DNA of 13,716 bases from Actinomycetes bacterium (GCA_021844725.1 JAKBSX010000013.1:2501-16216); one strand, 5' to 3'. Positions 1 to 7,935 are shown, counted from the stretch's first letter. Notes: generated by a model from the letters alone, not told the origin. Made by a program: numbers and translations.

Positions 1-581
<581 letters not shown>

Positions 582-635
582 AATCGTTATGTCACCCAAT
601 CACTTGGATGGCAAAACCTATTTAGTTTTGAGCTA

Positions 636-651
636 CTAGCCATACGGCTAG
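636..651 (-). repeat. Hairpin in the rRNA leader (6-bp stem, 4-nt loop)
   Basis: CTAGCC at 636-641 and GGCTAG at 646-651 are perfect inverted repeats around ATAC. It lies in the transcribed leader about 55 bases before the 16S start, where processing stems are common. The matching 3' flank of 16S is outside the window, so an RNase III role cannot be tested. Confidence 0.45.
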
Positions 652-674
652 GCCTGGCATCTAATTCAAGACTG

Positions 675-696
675 AATGAAAGGGTTAGCTTTCATT
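675..696 (-). repeat. Hairpin in the rRNA leader (8-bp stem, 6-nt loop)
   Basis: AATGAAAG at 675-682 and CTTTCATT at 689-696 are perfect inverted repeats with a 6-base loop. With the hairpin at 636-651 it makes the leader between boxA and 16S structured. The function is unknown; leader folding or processing is the obvious guess. Confidence 0.45.
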
Positions 697-802
697 GTCG
701 GTCATTGTTTTAGTGCTTTTATAATTGTTTTATAAGGGCCTTATCTGATCTATTACTAGACCAGGTTGCAGCCTTGCACTGGCTTTTTGCTGTCTCTGTT
801 CC

Positions 803-816
803 GTTTTCAAGGAGCT
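803..816 (-). promoter_or_regulatory. boxA-like rRNA antitermination element
   Basis: Read on the minus strand this is AGCTCCTTGAAAAC, about 225 bases upstream of the 16S start. It resembles the boxA element (TGCTCTTTGA-like) in bacterial rRNA leaders, which recruits NusB-S10 and other Nus factors so that polymerase reads through the rRNA operon. Motif and position agree. The call rests on consensus similarity only. Confidence 0.55.
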
Positions 817-1098
817 AACCGTCCTGTTGTGACAAGTGCTTCGGTATTCCAAACCTAAAGTTGGGAACCTCAAGCAACTTATATCTCGGTGGTAATTCAA
901 CCACGTCACATTACAGGACTTATATCCCCCAAATCTTGAGTTCAACTTCAAGTGATTGACTTGTGTCAACCCCCTGGTGTTCAACATCTCCACTTGGGAT
1001 TTACCAATCTAATACTGAAGCCGAACAGTGCTGCCATTTGGAGAAAGAAAAATTGAGAAAAGATTGGAAAAATCATTCCAAGGATTAGGTTTAGGTAT

Positions 1099-2025
1099 AT
1101 GCCAAACGTAGAAATACATCGTCGCTTGGGCGAAAGAGACATTTCAGCGATTGTCGATCTTGTAAAAGCAGCTGAGGCTGTCGACCAGCACAAAGCGCTA
1201 GAGGACCATGCATGGATCGACCTGGTTCAAGGAGGGCGTAAAGGTGTCCTCGGATTGGTAGCTAAGTCCAGCCACTCCGATGCCGTAGTCGGTTACGCTC
1301 AAATCTCCAAGGGAACCAATAATTCATGGGCTATTGAGTACGTAATCCATCCTAAAAATCGTGACAACCCAGAGATTGGAAAGAAACTTTTATTATCCGG
1401 ACTAGAGCAAATACAAAGTCAGGGTGGTGGGCATGTCCATCTATGGATCGCTAAGCCAACCGAAACTAGCGACCTCATCTGCACCCAGGCTGGGCTTTCA
1501 CGAGGCAGGGACCTGTTTCAGATGAGACGGCCGCTTCCCCTGGAGGATGAACTTCAAACTGACTCACTCCCTACTCGACCATTCACAATCGGCCAAGATG
1601 AAGAGAATTGGCTCAAACTAAACAATGACGCGTTCTCATGGCACCCTGAACAGGGAGATTGGGACTTGGCAACCATCCAAAACCGTGAGGAACAAAGCTG
1701 GTTTGATCCTGAGGGATTTCTGCTCCATGAACAGCATGGAAAGCTGGCAGCATTTTGTTGGACAAAGATTCATACAGACGTCGATCCAAATATTGGAGAA
1801 ATATATGTGATAGCTGTCGACCCAAATCTACGAGGCCAGAAATTAGGCAGGTCAATGTGCATAACGGGATTAAATTACCTGTCGACTCAGGGCCTAACTC
1901 TCGCAATGTTGTATGTGGAATCCACCAATCAACCAGCCCTAACTCTCTATAATCACTTGGGGTTCACCATCGACCATATAGATCGGGCCTACGTCGGTGA
2001 TGTTCCGCCACTAAGAATCTTATAA
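1099..2025 (+). CDS. mshD: Mycothiol synthase MshD (double GNAT acetyltransferase)
   Basis: MshD acetylates Cys-GlcN-Ins with acetyl-CoA, the last step of synthesis of mycothiol, the main low-molecular-weight thiol of actinobacteria. The 308 residues match the family's usual length of about 300 and its two tandem GNAT domains. The N-terminal copy (about 5-145) is degenerate. The C-terminal copy (about 160-305) carries the acetyl-CoA loop RGQKLGR (245-251) and the family-typical stretches AFSWHPEQGDW (178-188), WFDPEGFLL (201-209), TKIH (222-225) and LYVESTNQPALTLYNHLGF (271-289). The ATG at 1099 has only a weak upstream AGG-rich stretch. The gene ends convergently with the metal transporter, overlapping it by 6 bp. 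No other mycothiol gene is in the window. Confidence 0.9.
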   Translation: MPNVEIHRRLGERDISAIVDLVKAAEAVDQHKALEDHAWIDLVQGGRKGVLGLVAKSSHSDAVVGYAQISKGTNNSWAIEYVIHPKNRDNPEIGKKLLLSGLEQIQSQGGGHVHLWIAKPTETSDLICTQAGLSRGRDLFQMRRPLPLEDELQTDSLPTRPFTIGQDEENWLKLNNDAFSWHPEQGDWDLATIQNREEQSWFDPEGFLLHEQHGKLAAFCWTKIHTDVDPNIGEIYVIAVDPNLRGQKLGRSMCITGLNYLSTQGLTLAMLYVESTNQPALTLYNHLGFTIDHIDRAYVGDVPPLRIL

Positions 2026-2799
2026 AGAAGAAGCACCAATAAAATGGCCAACTAGATATGTAAACCCAGCCGCGATTCCCGAAAGCAACAGTTGGCGAAA
2101 CGCGGTACGAATCCATGATCGCCCGGTAAATTTAGCCAACAACACTCCGACTAAAACAGCTGCAACCGCGCCAAGCACAACGGACAAAAACAATGCGGCA
2201 GTACCGGTTATGAAAAACCATGGTAAAAGCGGAACTAGCGCCCCGAAGGCAAATGAAAACAAAGAAGACGAAGCTGCTTGGATAGGAGACCCGATGGAAG
2301 ACGGATCTATACCCAGTTCCTCTCTGGCATGAGTGTCAAGGGCTAATGCGGGGTCCTGCATAATATAGCCAGCAAAATCTTCAGCCAACTGCTGAGGAAC
2401 GCCCTTGGATCGGTACCGTTGCACCAATTCCCTCTGTTCCGCTTCGGGCCTACGTTTTATCTCTCTTTCTTCGGCTCTCAGCTCACGCTCAAATAGCTCT
2501 CGCTGAGCTTTCATTGAAACATATTCACCCATGGCCATGGACAGGGATCCACCTACTAAACCGGCTAAACCTGCAACAGCAACAAACGGAGCCGACGGAT
2601 GCGCACCGGCGACACCCAAAATAAGGGCCACATTTGACACAAGTCCGTCACTGACGCCAAATACTGCGGCCCTGGCACCTCCACCAGTAATATCGCGATG
2701 GTGCTCCCCACCACCCGACTCAACAGACGATCGGGTTGGCCGACTAGCCCTGAAGCTTCCTTGAGTGATTTCAGTTAGACTGAATCGCCGATTATCCAT
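2020..2799 (-). CDS. VIT1/CCC1-family iron/manganese transporter
   Basis: This is a membrane protein of the VIT1/CCC1 (vacuolar iron transporter) family, which moves Fe2+ or Mn2+ across membranes; bacterial members are thought to protect against metal excess. Of 259 residues from the ATG at 2799, about 33-95 hold the first conserved block, with the family-typical ARAAVFGVSDGLVSNVALILG (42-62, TM1) and GLVGGSLSMAMGEYVSMKAQ (80-99, TM2). A charged Glu/Arg-rich cytoplasmic metal-binding segment follows (100-165), then three hydrophobic helices at about 176-197, 199-223 and 238-256. The reading frame stays open to 2952, but that would run deep into divergent rlmN, and the family block begins just after 2799; an ATG at 2805 is also possible. 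Neither start has a clear ribosome site. Substrate metal is not determined by sequence. Confidence 0.85.
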   Translation of the reverse strand: MDNRRFSLTEITQGSFRASRPTRSSVESGGGEHHRDITGGGARAAVFGVSDGLVSNVALILGVAGAHPSAPFVAVAGLAGLVGGSLSMAMGEYVSMKAQRELFERELRAEEREIKRRPEAEQRELVQRYRSKGVPQQLAEDFAGYIMQDPALALDTHAREELGIDPSSIGSPIQAASSSLFSFAFGALVPLLPWFFITGTAALFLSVVLGAVAAVLVGVLLAKFTGRSWIRTAFRQLLLSGIAAGFTYLVGHFIGASSL

Positions 2800-2828
2800 G
2801 AACATTAAAGATAGTGGTTGTGACCAAT

Positions 2829-3920
2829 ATGAGTCTCTATGATCTTGAAATTGCCGATTGGCAAACATTGTTACTAAACCAGCCATCGTTCCGGCCTCAG
2901 CAGATTTGGAAAGCAATCCATCAACGCGGCATTCGTCCTGAGCAATTGACATCTCTTCCTAAACAACTTCGTGATTTGCTAAAAGGCAATCCAGACCTCT
3001 CGCCTGCTCTGGAATTGGTGCACCTAAGCCGCTCTCAAGACCAATTGACAGACAAAGCACTGTTTAAATTGTCAGACGGTCAGGTTATAGAGACAGTTCT
3101 GATGCACTATCCCGACAGATCCACAGTATGTGTATCATCCCAAGCTGGATGTGCAATGAACTGTGGCTTTTGCGCCACCGGACAAAGAGGGTTTTTTCGT
3201 CACCTGAAAGTAGGTGAGATTATTGAACAGGTCATATGGGCCACGAATCGCACCAAACTGAGCCGGAGCGACCGCCGACTTTCGAACATTGTTTTTATGG
3301 GAATGGGTGAACCCCTCGCAAATACAAAAAATCTCTTCCCGTCACTGAGAAGAATAAACTCAGAAATTGGCATTGGAGCAAGACACATTACCGTCTCCAC
3401 AGTTGGCATAATACCTGGAATTAATAAGTTCACACATTTAGATCTTCAGGTCAACTTGGCTATTTCGCTTCATGCCGCCAATAATCAGAAACGCTCTGCT
3501 TTAATTCCCATCAACAATAGATACCCAGTTGAAGACCTGATGGATACTCTACTGCGATACAAAAAGGCAACTAATAGAAGAGTCTCCTTTGAGTGGGCAA
3601 TGATAGACGGCGTCAACGACTCCGATCAAGATGCCTCCGAATTAATCGGCCTTTCGATTCAAGTTGGAGCACATGTCAACTTGATACCCCTGAACCCCAC
3701 TCCCGGTTGGCCAACCAAGGGATCACCCATTCAACGGGTTCGAGAGTTTGCCGCTTTAATTGAAAGAGCCGGAGTTCCGGTTTCTATTCGTGATAACAGG
3801 GGTACCGAAATTGACGCAGCATGCGGCCAATTAGCCGGTACTATCGACTTAATGTCTCATGGTGAACAAATTTATCTGGAAAATTCTGCCAAGATTGAGT
3901 TAGGTGCTTTACTAAATTAG
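2829..3920 (+). CDS. rlmN: Dual-specificity rRNA/tRNA adenine-C2 methyltransferase RlmN
   Basis: RlmN is a radical SAM enzyme that methylates C2 of A2503 in 23S rRNA and of A37 in some tRNAs. The 363-residue product has the cluster motif C108-x3-C112-x2-C115 directly after CVSSQAGC, the SAM-binding GMGEPLAN (158-165), the ISLHA strand (212-216) and the late Cys332 in DAACGQL, equivalent to the methyl-carrying Cys of E. coli RlmN. Length is typical. I chose the ATG at 2829 (MSLYDLEIADW); an in-frame GTG at 2814 would add five residues. Neither has a strong ribosome site, so a leaderless or short-leader mRNA is possible. The gene starts 29 bp from the divergent metal transporter, so its promoter must lie within that gene's coding region. 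Confidence 0.96.
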   Translation: MSLYDLEIADWQTLLLNQPSFRPQQIWKAIHQRGIRPEQLTSLPKQLRDLLKGNPDLSPALELVHLSRSQDQLTDKALFKLSDGQVIETVLMHYPDRSTVCVSSQAGCAMNCGFCATGQRGFFRHLKVGEIIEQVIWATNRTKLSRSDRRLSNIVFMGMGEPLANTKNLFPSLRRINSEIGIGARHITVSTVGIIPGINKFTHLDLQVNLAISLHAANNQKRSALIPINNRYPVEDLMDTLLRYKKATNRRVSFEWAMIDGVNDSDQDASELIGLSIQVGAHVNLIPLNPTPGWPTKGSPIQRVREFAALIERAGVPVSIRDNRGTEIDAACGQLAGTIDLMSHGEQIYLENSAKIELGALLN

Positions 3921-3942
3921 CACAGATAGTGAGAGGACGGAG

Positions 3943-4308
3943 ATGGAATCACCACGCTGGTTTGATAGGTCACTCCCCCAGACCTTACAAATAGCTACCA
4001 TCCTTCTGTATATGAATGCTATTTTGACGATACTTTTTGCGCCTAAAACACCACTAATCCTTTTGCCTGCGATAGCTGAAGCGGCTGGTGCTTACGGGAT
4101 AGCAAATTCAAAGAAATGGGGCTACGTTTTAGCAGTGGCTGGAGCAGTATTTCCGTTGGTGATCCTGGTTTATTACGTGATTGCCTACCAGATCAATATC
4201 ATTTCCTTGATATTTTCAAGCCCCCTTACCATCATGTTCGAGGTTGCTCTAGTTGCTCTTCTGGTACATCCACAATCCAGGGAACATCAAAAAATTTGGT
4301 TTCACTGA
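3943..4308 (+). CDS. Small integral membrane protein of unknown function
   Basis: A 121-residue protein made almost entirely of hydrophobic helices: about 15-33, 38-54, 60-80 and 83-110, with short polar ends (MESPRWFDRSL and HPQSREHQKIWFH). I do not recognise the family. A good ribosome site (GAGAGGACGGAG) sits just before the ATG, and the gene follows rlmN by 22 bp on the same strand, so it is probably cotranscribed with it. There are no Cys or His clusters pointing to a cofactor. A general DUF-type four-helix protein is the most that can be said. Confidence 0.75.
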   Translation: MESPRWFDRSLPQTLQIATILLYMNAILTILFAPKTPLILLPAIAEAAGAYGIANSKKWGYVLAVAGAVFPLVILVYYVIAYQINIISLIFSSPLTIMFEVALVALLVHPQSREHQKIWFH

Positions 4309-4357
4309 TTCTAATTAGCCAGAAGGCACCATTGGATTCAAAGACAGCAATTCGACC

Positions 4358-4405
4358 ACTGACAGAAGGCGCGACCTCCCTCTATTCAACTTATAATCTG
4401 TCAGT
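4358..4405 (+). terminator. Possible weak terminator between convergent genes
   Basis: ACTGACAG (4358-4365) and CTGTCAGT (4398-4405) are perfect 8-bp inverted repeats, followed on the plus strand by the T-rich TATTTTGATTCTTTC. It sits just after the small membrane protein gene and touches the end of the cupin gene. The 32-base loop is long for an intrinsic terminator, so this is a weak call. Confidence 0.25.
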
Positions 4406-4794
4406 TATTTTGATTCTTTCAGGTAATCATCGTTGCTCACTTCGCCAAACCACGAAGTATTGCCGAGCGAGACCGCCGTATGAATCATGAAGCTCTCTCT
4501 ACTTCCGCCGTGCCAGTGCACCTCTCCAGGACCGGCATGAACAACATCTCCGGCTGTAATTTCGACTGAATCACCCTCTCTGTTGACAACAAGTCCCCGA
4601 CCTCTGGCAACCATCAATATCTGGCCATTCTCATGGGAATGCCAATGAGTACGGGAACCGGGTGCAAAGAAGACACTGGAAATCATTACACCCTCAGCTG
4701 CCGGAAAGACTGAATCAATGAAAACCTCTCCAGTAAAGTTGTCTCCTCCTTTTGCCGAGGCTGAACCGGAGGTATTTCCTTTTGCGACTCTCAT
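4405..4794 (-). CDS. Small metal-binding cupin (hydroxynitrile lyase-like cupin family)
   Basis: A single-domain cupin of 129 residues. Motif 1 is THWHSHENGQ (49-58), giving likely metal ligands His52, His54 and Gln58. Motif 2 ends in PGEVHWHG (89-96), giving His93. The layout (FTGEVFID near the start, PGSRTHWHSH, AGDVVHAGPGEVHWHG, and a W-x-E-V-S/T-D-x-x-Y tail) closely resembles the small Mn-dependent cupins that include Granulicella hydroxynitrile lyase and many uncharacterised proteins. The real substrate is therefore unknown. The ATG at 4794 is chosen because GGAAAGGTGG lies just upstream; a TTG at 4821 would remove that signal. It is divergent from the MaoC-like gene across a 214-base gap with no unambiguous promoter. 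Confidence 0.82.
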   Translation of the reverse strand: MRVAKGNTSGSASAKGGDNFTGEVFIDSVFPAAEGVMISSVFFAPGSRTHWHSHENGQILMVARGRGLVVNREGDSVEITAGDVVHAGPGEVHWHGGSRESFMIHTAVSLGNTSWFGEVSNDDYLKESK

Positions 4795-5008
4795 CCTTAC
4801 CACCTTTCCATATCGTTGCAACGAAACTGGTCAACCCGAGCCACAGAGCAATTAAGACCGCGAGCTGTCTACAATTCCCCATCCCAGCCCATAAGCTATC
4901 GCCAGTACCATACATTATTTAACCACCAGCTTATGTTACATTTGGAAAAGGATTTCCATTGAATCAGCTCTATCAATTGACCCAAATGATCCAAAAAGGA
5001 GTATCACA

Positions 5009-5464
5009 ATGACAGTCCAAATCGATGGTCTAGATCAGGCCAAACAGTATTCCGGAAAGCAGCTCGGGTACTCTTCATGGCACAAAATTACTCAAGAGCA
5101 GATAGATCGATTTGCCGATGCCACCGGTGACCACCAATGGATTCATGTCGATCAAGAAGCTGCCAAACAGGGACCATTTGGAACGACAATTGCGCACGGT
5201 TACCTAACACTTTCTCTTCTGCCGATACTTCTTCGAGAGGTGATTGAAGTGAAAAATGTTGGCATGGCTGTCAATTACGGCATTAATAAGCTAAGGTTCC
5301 CCGCGCCGGTTCCTTCTAATTCCGAGGTGCGGCTTTCCGCTCTGATTTCCAATATAAGCGAATTCGAAAGCGGCGTACAGCTTGAATTGGAAGTCACCGT
5401 TGAGGTCCGTGACAGCCACAAGCCTTCTCTGGTTGGACAGATCCTCTTCCGATATTACAACTGA
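5009..5464 (+). CDS. MaoC-like hot-dog-fold acyl-CoA dehydratase
   Basis: A 151-residue single hot-dog protein of the MaoC/(R)-specific enoyl-CoA hydratase family, which adds water to trans-2-enoyl-CoA esters. The hydratase motif is clear: FADATGDHQWIHVD (35-48) with catalytic Asp41 and His46, then GPFGTTIAHGYLTLSLLP (55-72) and the dimer/substrate strand NYGINKLRFPAPV (89-101). It is closest to the NodN/MaoC type found widely in actinobacteria as a stand-alone enzyme. A strong ribosome site, AAGGAG at 4996-5001, is seven bases before the ATG. The ppk2 gene begins 12 bp after the stop, suggesting cotranscription, but the functional link is not obvious. Acyl chain preference cannot be read. 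Confidence 0.9.
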   Translation: MTVQIDGLDQAKQYSGKQLGYSSWHKITQEQIDRFADATGDHQWIHVDQEAAKQGPFGTTIAHGYLTLSLLPILLREVIEVKNVGMAVNYGINKLRFPAPVPSNSEVRLSALISNISEFESGVQLELEVTVEVRDSHKPSLVGQILFRYYN

Positions 5465-5476
5465 AAGGCCAGGCTA

Positions 5477-6295
5477 ATGACCCAGTGGCACTCTGAAAAA
5501 CACCTAAGAGTAAATGTTACCCCGTTTCACCTGGATGACGTCGACCCAAACTCCACCCCCGGGTTGGACCCAGACTCTAAAAGGGCAACCAAGAAATCAC
5601 TAAAAGGAATGCGCCAGGAGTTGATGGGGTTACAAAGGCGACTTTGGGCAGAGCACGAGAGATCTGTCCTCCTTGTTTTACAGGCACTGGATGCAGGAGG
5701 AAAAGATGGAACCATACGAAGAGTGTTCAGCGGCGTAAATCCACAGGGCGTTCAGGTTAGCGGATTTCGCCAACCAACCCCTGAGGAGGCATCACATGAC
5801 TACCTTTGGAGAATACATCAAGCCGTCCCCGGTAAAGGGGAGATTGGAATCTTCAACAGAAGCCACTACGAAGACGTAGTAGCCACATATGTGACAAAGA
5901 CCATCAACGATCCTGAAAGACAACGAAGGTTCGCTGAGATCAGGTCATTCGAAGACTATCTTGACCGCAACGGAATCGAGTTGGTAAAGGTGTTTCTGCA
6001 TATATCAAAAGACGAGCAAAAACAACGGTTCCAGCAAAGGGTCGATGACCCCGAAAAGCAGTGGAAATTTTCACAGTCCGATCTTTCAACCAGGAAAAAA
6101 TGGGCACAGTATCAGGATGCTTATTCTGAAGCAATAAGTGCGACTTCCACAGAAGAATCCCCGTGGTTTGTAATACCGGCAAATCATCGATGGGCTCGCG
6201 ACTATTCAATCATAATACTTCTGCTCGACCGGCTAAAAATGATGGATCCCCAATTTCCAAAAAGACCCAGCCTGAAAGGAACCGTCATCACTTAG
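5477..6295 (+). CDS. ppk2: PPK2-family polyphosphate:nucleotide phosphotransferase
   Basis: PPK2 enzymes transfer phosphate between polyphosphate and nucleoside mono- or diphosphates, so polyphosphate can serve as energy store for ATP or GTP regeneration. The 272 residues show Walker A LDAGGKDGT (71-79), the SGVNPQGV segment (85-92), Walker B IFNRSHYED (125-133), the lid RVDDPEKQWKFS (188-199) and the C-terminal nucleotide-proximal IPANHRWARDYSI (233-245). Length and one-domain form fit the roughly 270-300 residue subfamilies. Which class (AMP, ADP or both as acceptor) cannot be decided by eye. The short gap from the MaoC gene suggests an operon. Transcription probably ends before the palindrome at 6342. 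Confidence 0.92.
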   Translation: MTQWHSEKHLRVNVTPFHLDDVDPNSTPGLDPDSKRATKKSLKGMRQELMGLQRRLWAEHERSVLLVLQALDAGGKDGTIRRVFSGVNPQGVQVSGFRQPTPEEASHDYLWRIHQAVPGKGEIGIFNRSHYEDVVATYVTKTINDPERQRRFAEIRSFEDYLDRNGIELVKVFLHISKDEQKQRFQQRVDDPEKQWKFSQSDLSTRKKWAQYQDAYSEAISATSTEESPWFVIPANHRWARDYSIIILLLDRLKMMDPQFPKRPSLKGTVIT

Positions 6296-6309
6296 GACTC
6301 CACATATTC

Positions 6310-6323
6310 CCAGGACAACCTGG
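6310..6323 (+). repeat. Small hairpin downstream of ppk2
   Basis: CCAGG (6310-6314) and CCTGG (6319-6323) form a 5-bp stem with an ACAA loop, 14 bases after the ppk2 stop. The following TATTTCG is not a proper T-run. It could be a weak terminator or nothing. Confidence 0.2.
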
Positions 6324-6341
6324 TATTTCGACCCAAGTTCA

Positions 6342-6394
6342 ATTATTATACGAGTAATAACTTCAACTATTGAAGTAATAACTCGTATAATAAT
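6342..6394. promoter_or_regulatory. 53-bp near-perfect palindrome, probable operator of the MerR-men operon
   Basis: The arms 6342-6366 and 6370-6394 pair at 23 of 25 positions about a centre at 6368; the outer 14 pairs (6342-6355 with 6381-6394) are perfect. Inside, the 10-mer AGTAATAACT occurs twice in direct orientation (6353-6362 and 6374-6383), exactly 21 bp or two helical turns apart. The right arm contains TATAAT (6386-6391) pointing toward the MerR-type gene, and the left arm its mirror image pointing toward ppk2. Position next to a regulator gene, helical spacing and an embedded -10 box all suggest an operator for autoregulation. It lacks a terminator-type T-run. The binding protein is inferred. 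Confidence 0.72.
6362..6391 (+). promoter_or_regulatory. Candidate promoter of the MerR-menG-menF operon
   Basis: A perfect -10 box TATAAT lies at 6386-6391, with a weak -35-like TTCAAC at 6362-6367 and an 18-base spacer. Start of transcription would fall near 6397, giving a leader of about 20 bases that includes the ribosome site GAGG (6409-6412). A weak -35 within an operator palindrome would fit a promoter that depends on, or is blocked by, the regulator. Confidence 0.5.
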
Positions 6395-6417
6395 AAGAAG
6401 TCGATCACGAGGTAATG

Positions 6418-7245
6418 ATGAGTCAAGCCGACGAATTAAAAGGAACCATCCAGCAACAGCACGCCAGGCTCAGTGTCGAACAGTTGGCAGAACAAGCAAA
6501 CTTATCCGTTGATACAATTCGCTTTTATCAAACCCGGGGGCTGCTGGAACCACCCTCCCGGACTGGGAGACAAGCACTTTATGATGTCTCTCACCTTGAA
6601 AGGTTGAATGAGATCCGGGAACTGCAAAAATCCGGACTCAGCCTAAATACAATTCGACGGATATTCAATAAAGATGTCCAGGAAGCCGACAAGGCCCTGT
6701 TCGCTGAACTGGTAAAACCGATCAAGTCAGCTAGATCATCGCACTACTTGACAATCGAGGAACTCTCAGAAAAAACATCGATACCAATACCGCTGCTAAA
6801 GTCGCTGATCAACGAAGGTCTAATACCGCCGATCAAAATTAATGGAGTTGAAGTGTTCCCCGCCAGTGATGTCGAAATGGCGCGGGCTGGATTAGCTCTG
6901 CTCGAATCAGGCATACCGCTGGCAGACCTTTTAGAATTGGCAAAGCGCCATCACGCCGCCACCCGCGACACCGCATTATTAGCCATTACTTTATTTGATA
7001 ATTTCGTTCGAAATCCAATCCTTCAGAGCAGCGTCGAACAAGACCCTTCGAAATCCCTTATCGACGCGTTCAATAGACTCCTTCCGGCTGCCGTCTCACT
7101 GGTGGCTGGACATTTCGAAAGAACACTGCTGTCGCTAGCGCAATCTCATTTGGAAAAAGTAGGGGTGAAAGAGGAAATAGACGCCGTACGACAGCAAATT
7201 TCGCCCGCAGATGCAACGACAGAGAGAAAGCGTCAATCCAAATGA
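6418..7245 (+). CDS. MerR-family transcriptional regulator with a second HTH-like module
   Basis: A 275-residue DNA-binding regulator. Residues 18-85 form a typical MerR N-terminal winged HTH: LSVEQLAEQANLSVDTIRFYQTRGLLEPPSRTG, then YDVSHLERLNEIRELQKSGLSLNTIRRI. Residues about 110-177 repeat this layout in diverged form (LTIEELSEKTSIPIPLLKSLI, a wing with FPASDVEMARAGLALLESGIPLADLLELA), so the protein seems to carry two tandem MerR-like modules. The rest (178-275) is helical with a charged tail. No Cys-type metal site is seen, so the effector is unknown. The second ATG (6418) is chosen over the ATG at 6415 because GAGG at 6409-6412 is then five bases away. It overlaps menG by ATGA, so the two are translationally coupled. 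It probably binds the palindrome upstream. Confidence 0.88.
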   Translation: MSQADELKGTIQQQHARLSVEQLAEQANLSVDTIRFYQTRGLLEPPSRTGRQALYDVSHLERLNEIRELQKSGLSLNTIRRIFNKDVQEADKALFAELVKPIKSARSSHYLTIEELSEKTSIPIPLLKSLINEGLIPPIKINGVEVFPASDVEMARAGLALLESGIPLADLLELAKRHHAATRDTALLAITLFDNFVRNPILQSSVEQDPSKSLIDAFNRLLPAAVSLVAGHFERTLLSLAQSHLEKVGVKEEIDAVRQQISPADATTERKRQSK

Positions 7246-7931
7246 GCGATCCGTCACTTCCAACCGAAGAAACCAAAGAACTCTTCGTAAAGCAAATGTT
7301 CGACAATATCTCGGGAAACTATGACACGGTCAACAGAATTATGACCTTCCGAATTGACCAGCTTTGGCGCAGGCAAGCACTAAGGCAGCTCCGCGTTCCC
7401 CAGGGATCGCTAATCTTAGACCTGGCCTGTGGAACCGGCGATTTCATCAAATTAGCCAGAGCCAGAGGATACCGCTGCATCGGTACAGATTTTTCGATGG
7501 GCATGCTGCTGCATTCAAAGCTCTCCACAAATCTAATTTGCTCAGATGGCCTCAACTTAGCTTTCGCTGACAATAGTTTTGACGGGGCCACCTGTGGCTT
7601 TGCGCTCAGAAACTTCCGGGAACTTCCCGCAGTATTTGCTGAGCTCAATAGGGTCTTAAAGCCAGGAGGAAGGATTTCATTGTTGGAGGTAGGCAGTCCA
7701 AACTCCCCAATACTGCGGTTCGGGCACCAGATATATTTCAATAAAGTAGTGCCTCTTATAGGAAGCATACTTAGTGATGCAAGGGCATATCGATACCTCC
7801 CGGCCTCGGTGAAATATCTGCCGTCTCCGCAGACTATGAAACAGATGCTGGCAAATGCAGGGTTTACTGAAATAGATCACACGCAGTTACTCACTGGAGC
7901 TGCTCAGTTAATTACTGCCACCAAGGCTTGA
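7242..7931 (+). CDS. menG: Demethylmenaquinone methyltransferase MenG (UbiE family)
   Basis: MenG uses S-adenosylmethionine to methylate demethylmenaquinone, the last step of menaquinone (respiratory quinone) synthesis. The 229 residues are the usual length. Signatures are FDNISGNYDTVNRIMT (20-35), the SAM-binding motif I LILDLACGTGD (57-67), the acidic motif II GTDFS (81-85), GFALRNFREL (119-128), RVLKPGGR (137-144), LLEV (147-150) and YRYLPASVKYLPSPQTM (183-199). The start ATG overlaps the regulator's stop as ATGA, and menF begins 4 bp after the stop, so this is an operon. A UbiE role in ubiquinone synthesis is unlikely in an actinobacterium with MenF next door. Confidence 0.92.
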   Translation: MSDPSLPTEETKELFVKQMFDNISGNYDTVNRIMTFRIDQLWRRQALRQLRVPQGSLILDLACGTGDFIKLARARGYRCIGTDFSMGMLLHSKLSTNLICSDGLNLAFADNSFDGATCGFALRNFRELPAVFAELNRVLKPGGRISLLEVGSPNSPILRFGHQIYFNKVVPLIGSILSDARAYRYLPASVKYLPSPQTMKQMLANAGFTEIDHTQLLTGAAQLITATKA

Positions 7932-7935
7932 TCTC

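Larger units (their letters stand above)
582..985 (-). promoter_or_regulatory. rRNA operon leader region
   Basis: This non-coding stretch lies upstream of the 16S gene and should hold the rrn promoter and the transcribed leader. On the minus strand I see a TTGACA at 969-964 without a clear -10 at 16-18 bases. I also see two copies of GATATAAGT (926-918 and 885-877), 41 bp apart, which could be -10 elements of tandem promoters, although their -35 partners are poor. Further down are a boxA-like element and two perfect hairpins, listed separately. The rrn role is inferred from position, and the exact promoter is not resolved. No protein gene is credible here. Confidence 0.6.

Noticed and set aside
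964..969. TTGACA on the minus strand as the rRNA promoter
   Set aside because: No acceptable -10 hexamer lies 16-18 bases downstream, and the surrounding TTGAC-ACAA-GTCAA is a small palindrome that may explain the match.
730..1193. Minus-strand reading frames at 730-993 and 981-1193
   Set aside because: The first covers the rRNA leader including boxA and looks random. The second overlaps the start of mshD and has no ribosome site or family likeness.
4715..4915. 66-residue minus-strand frame over the cupin start
   Set aside because: It overlaps the cupin N-terminus and its ribosome site in another frame. No family is recognisable.
7319..7768. 149-residue minus-strand frame inside menG
   Set aside because: It is a shadow frame: menG on the other strand has complete family motifs across the same bases.
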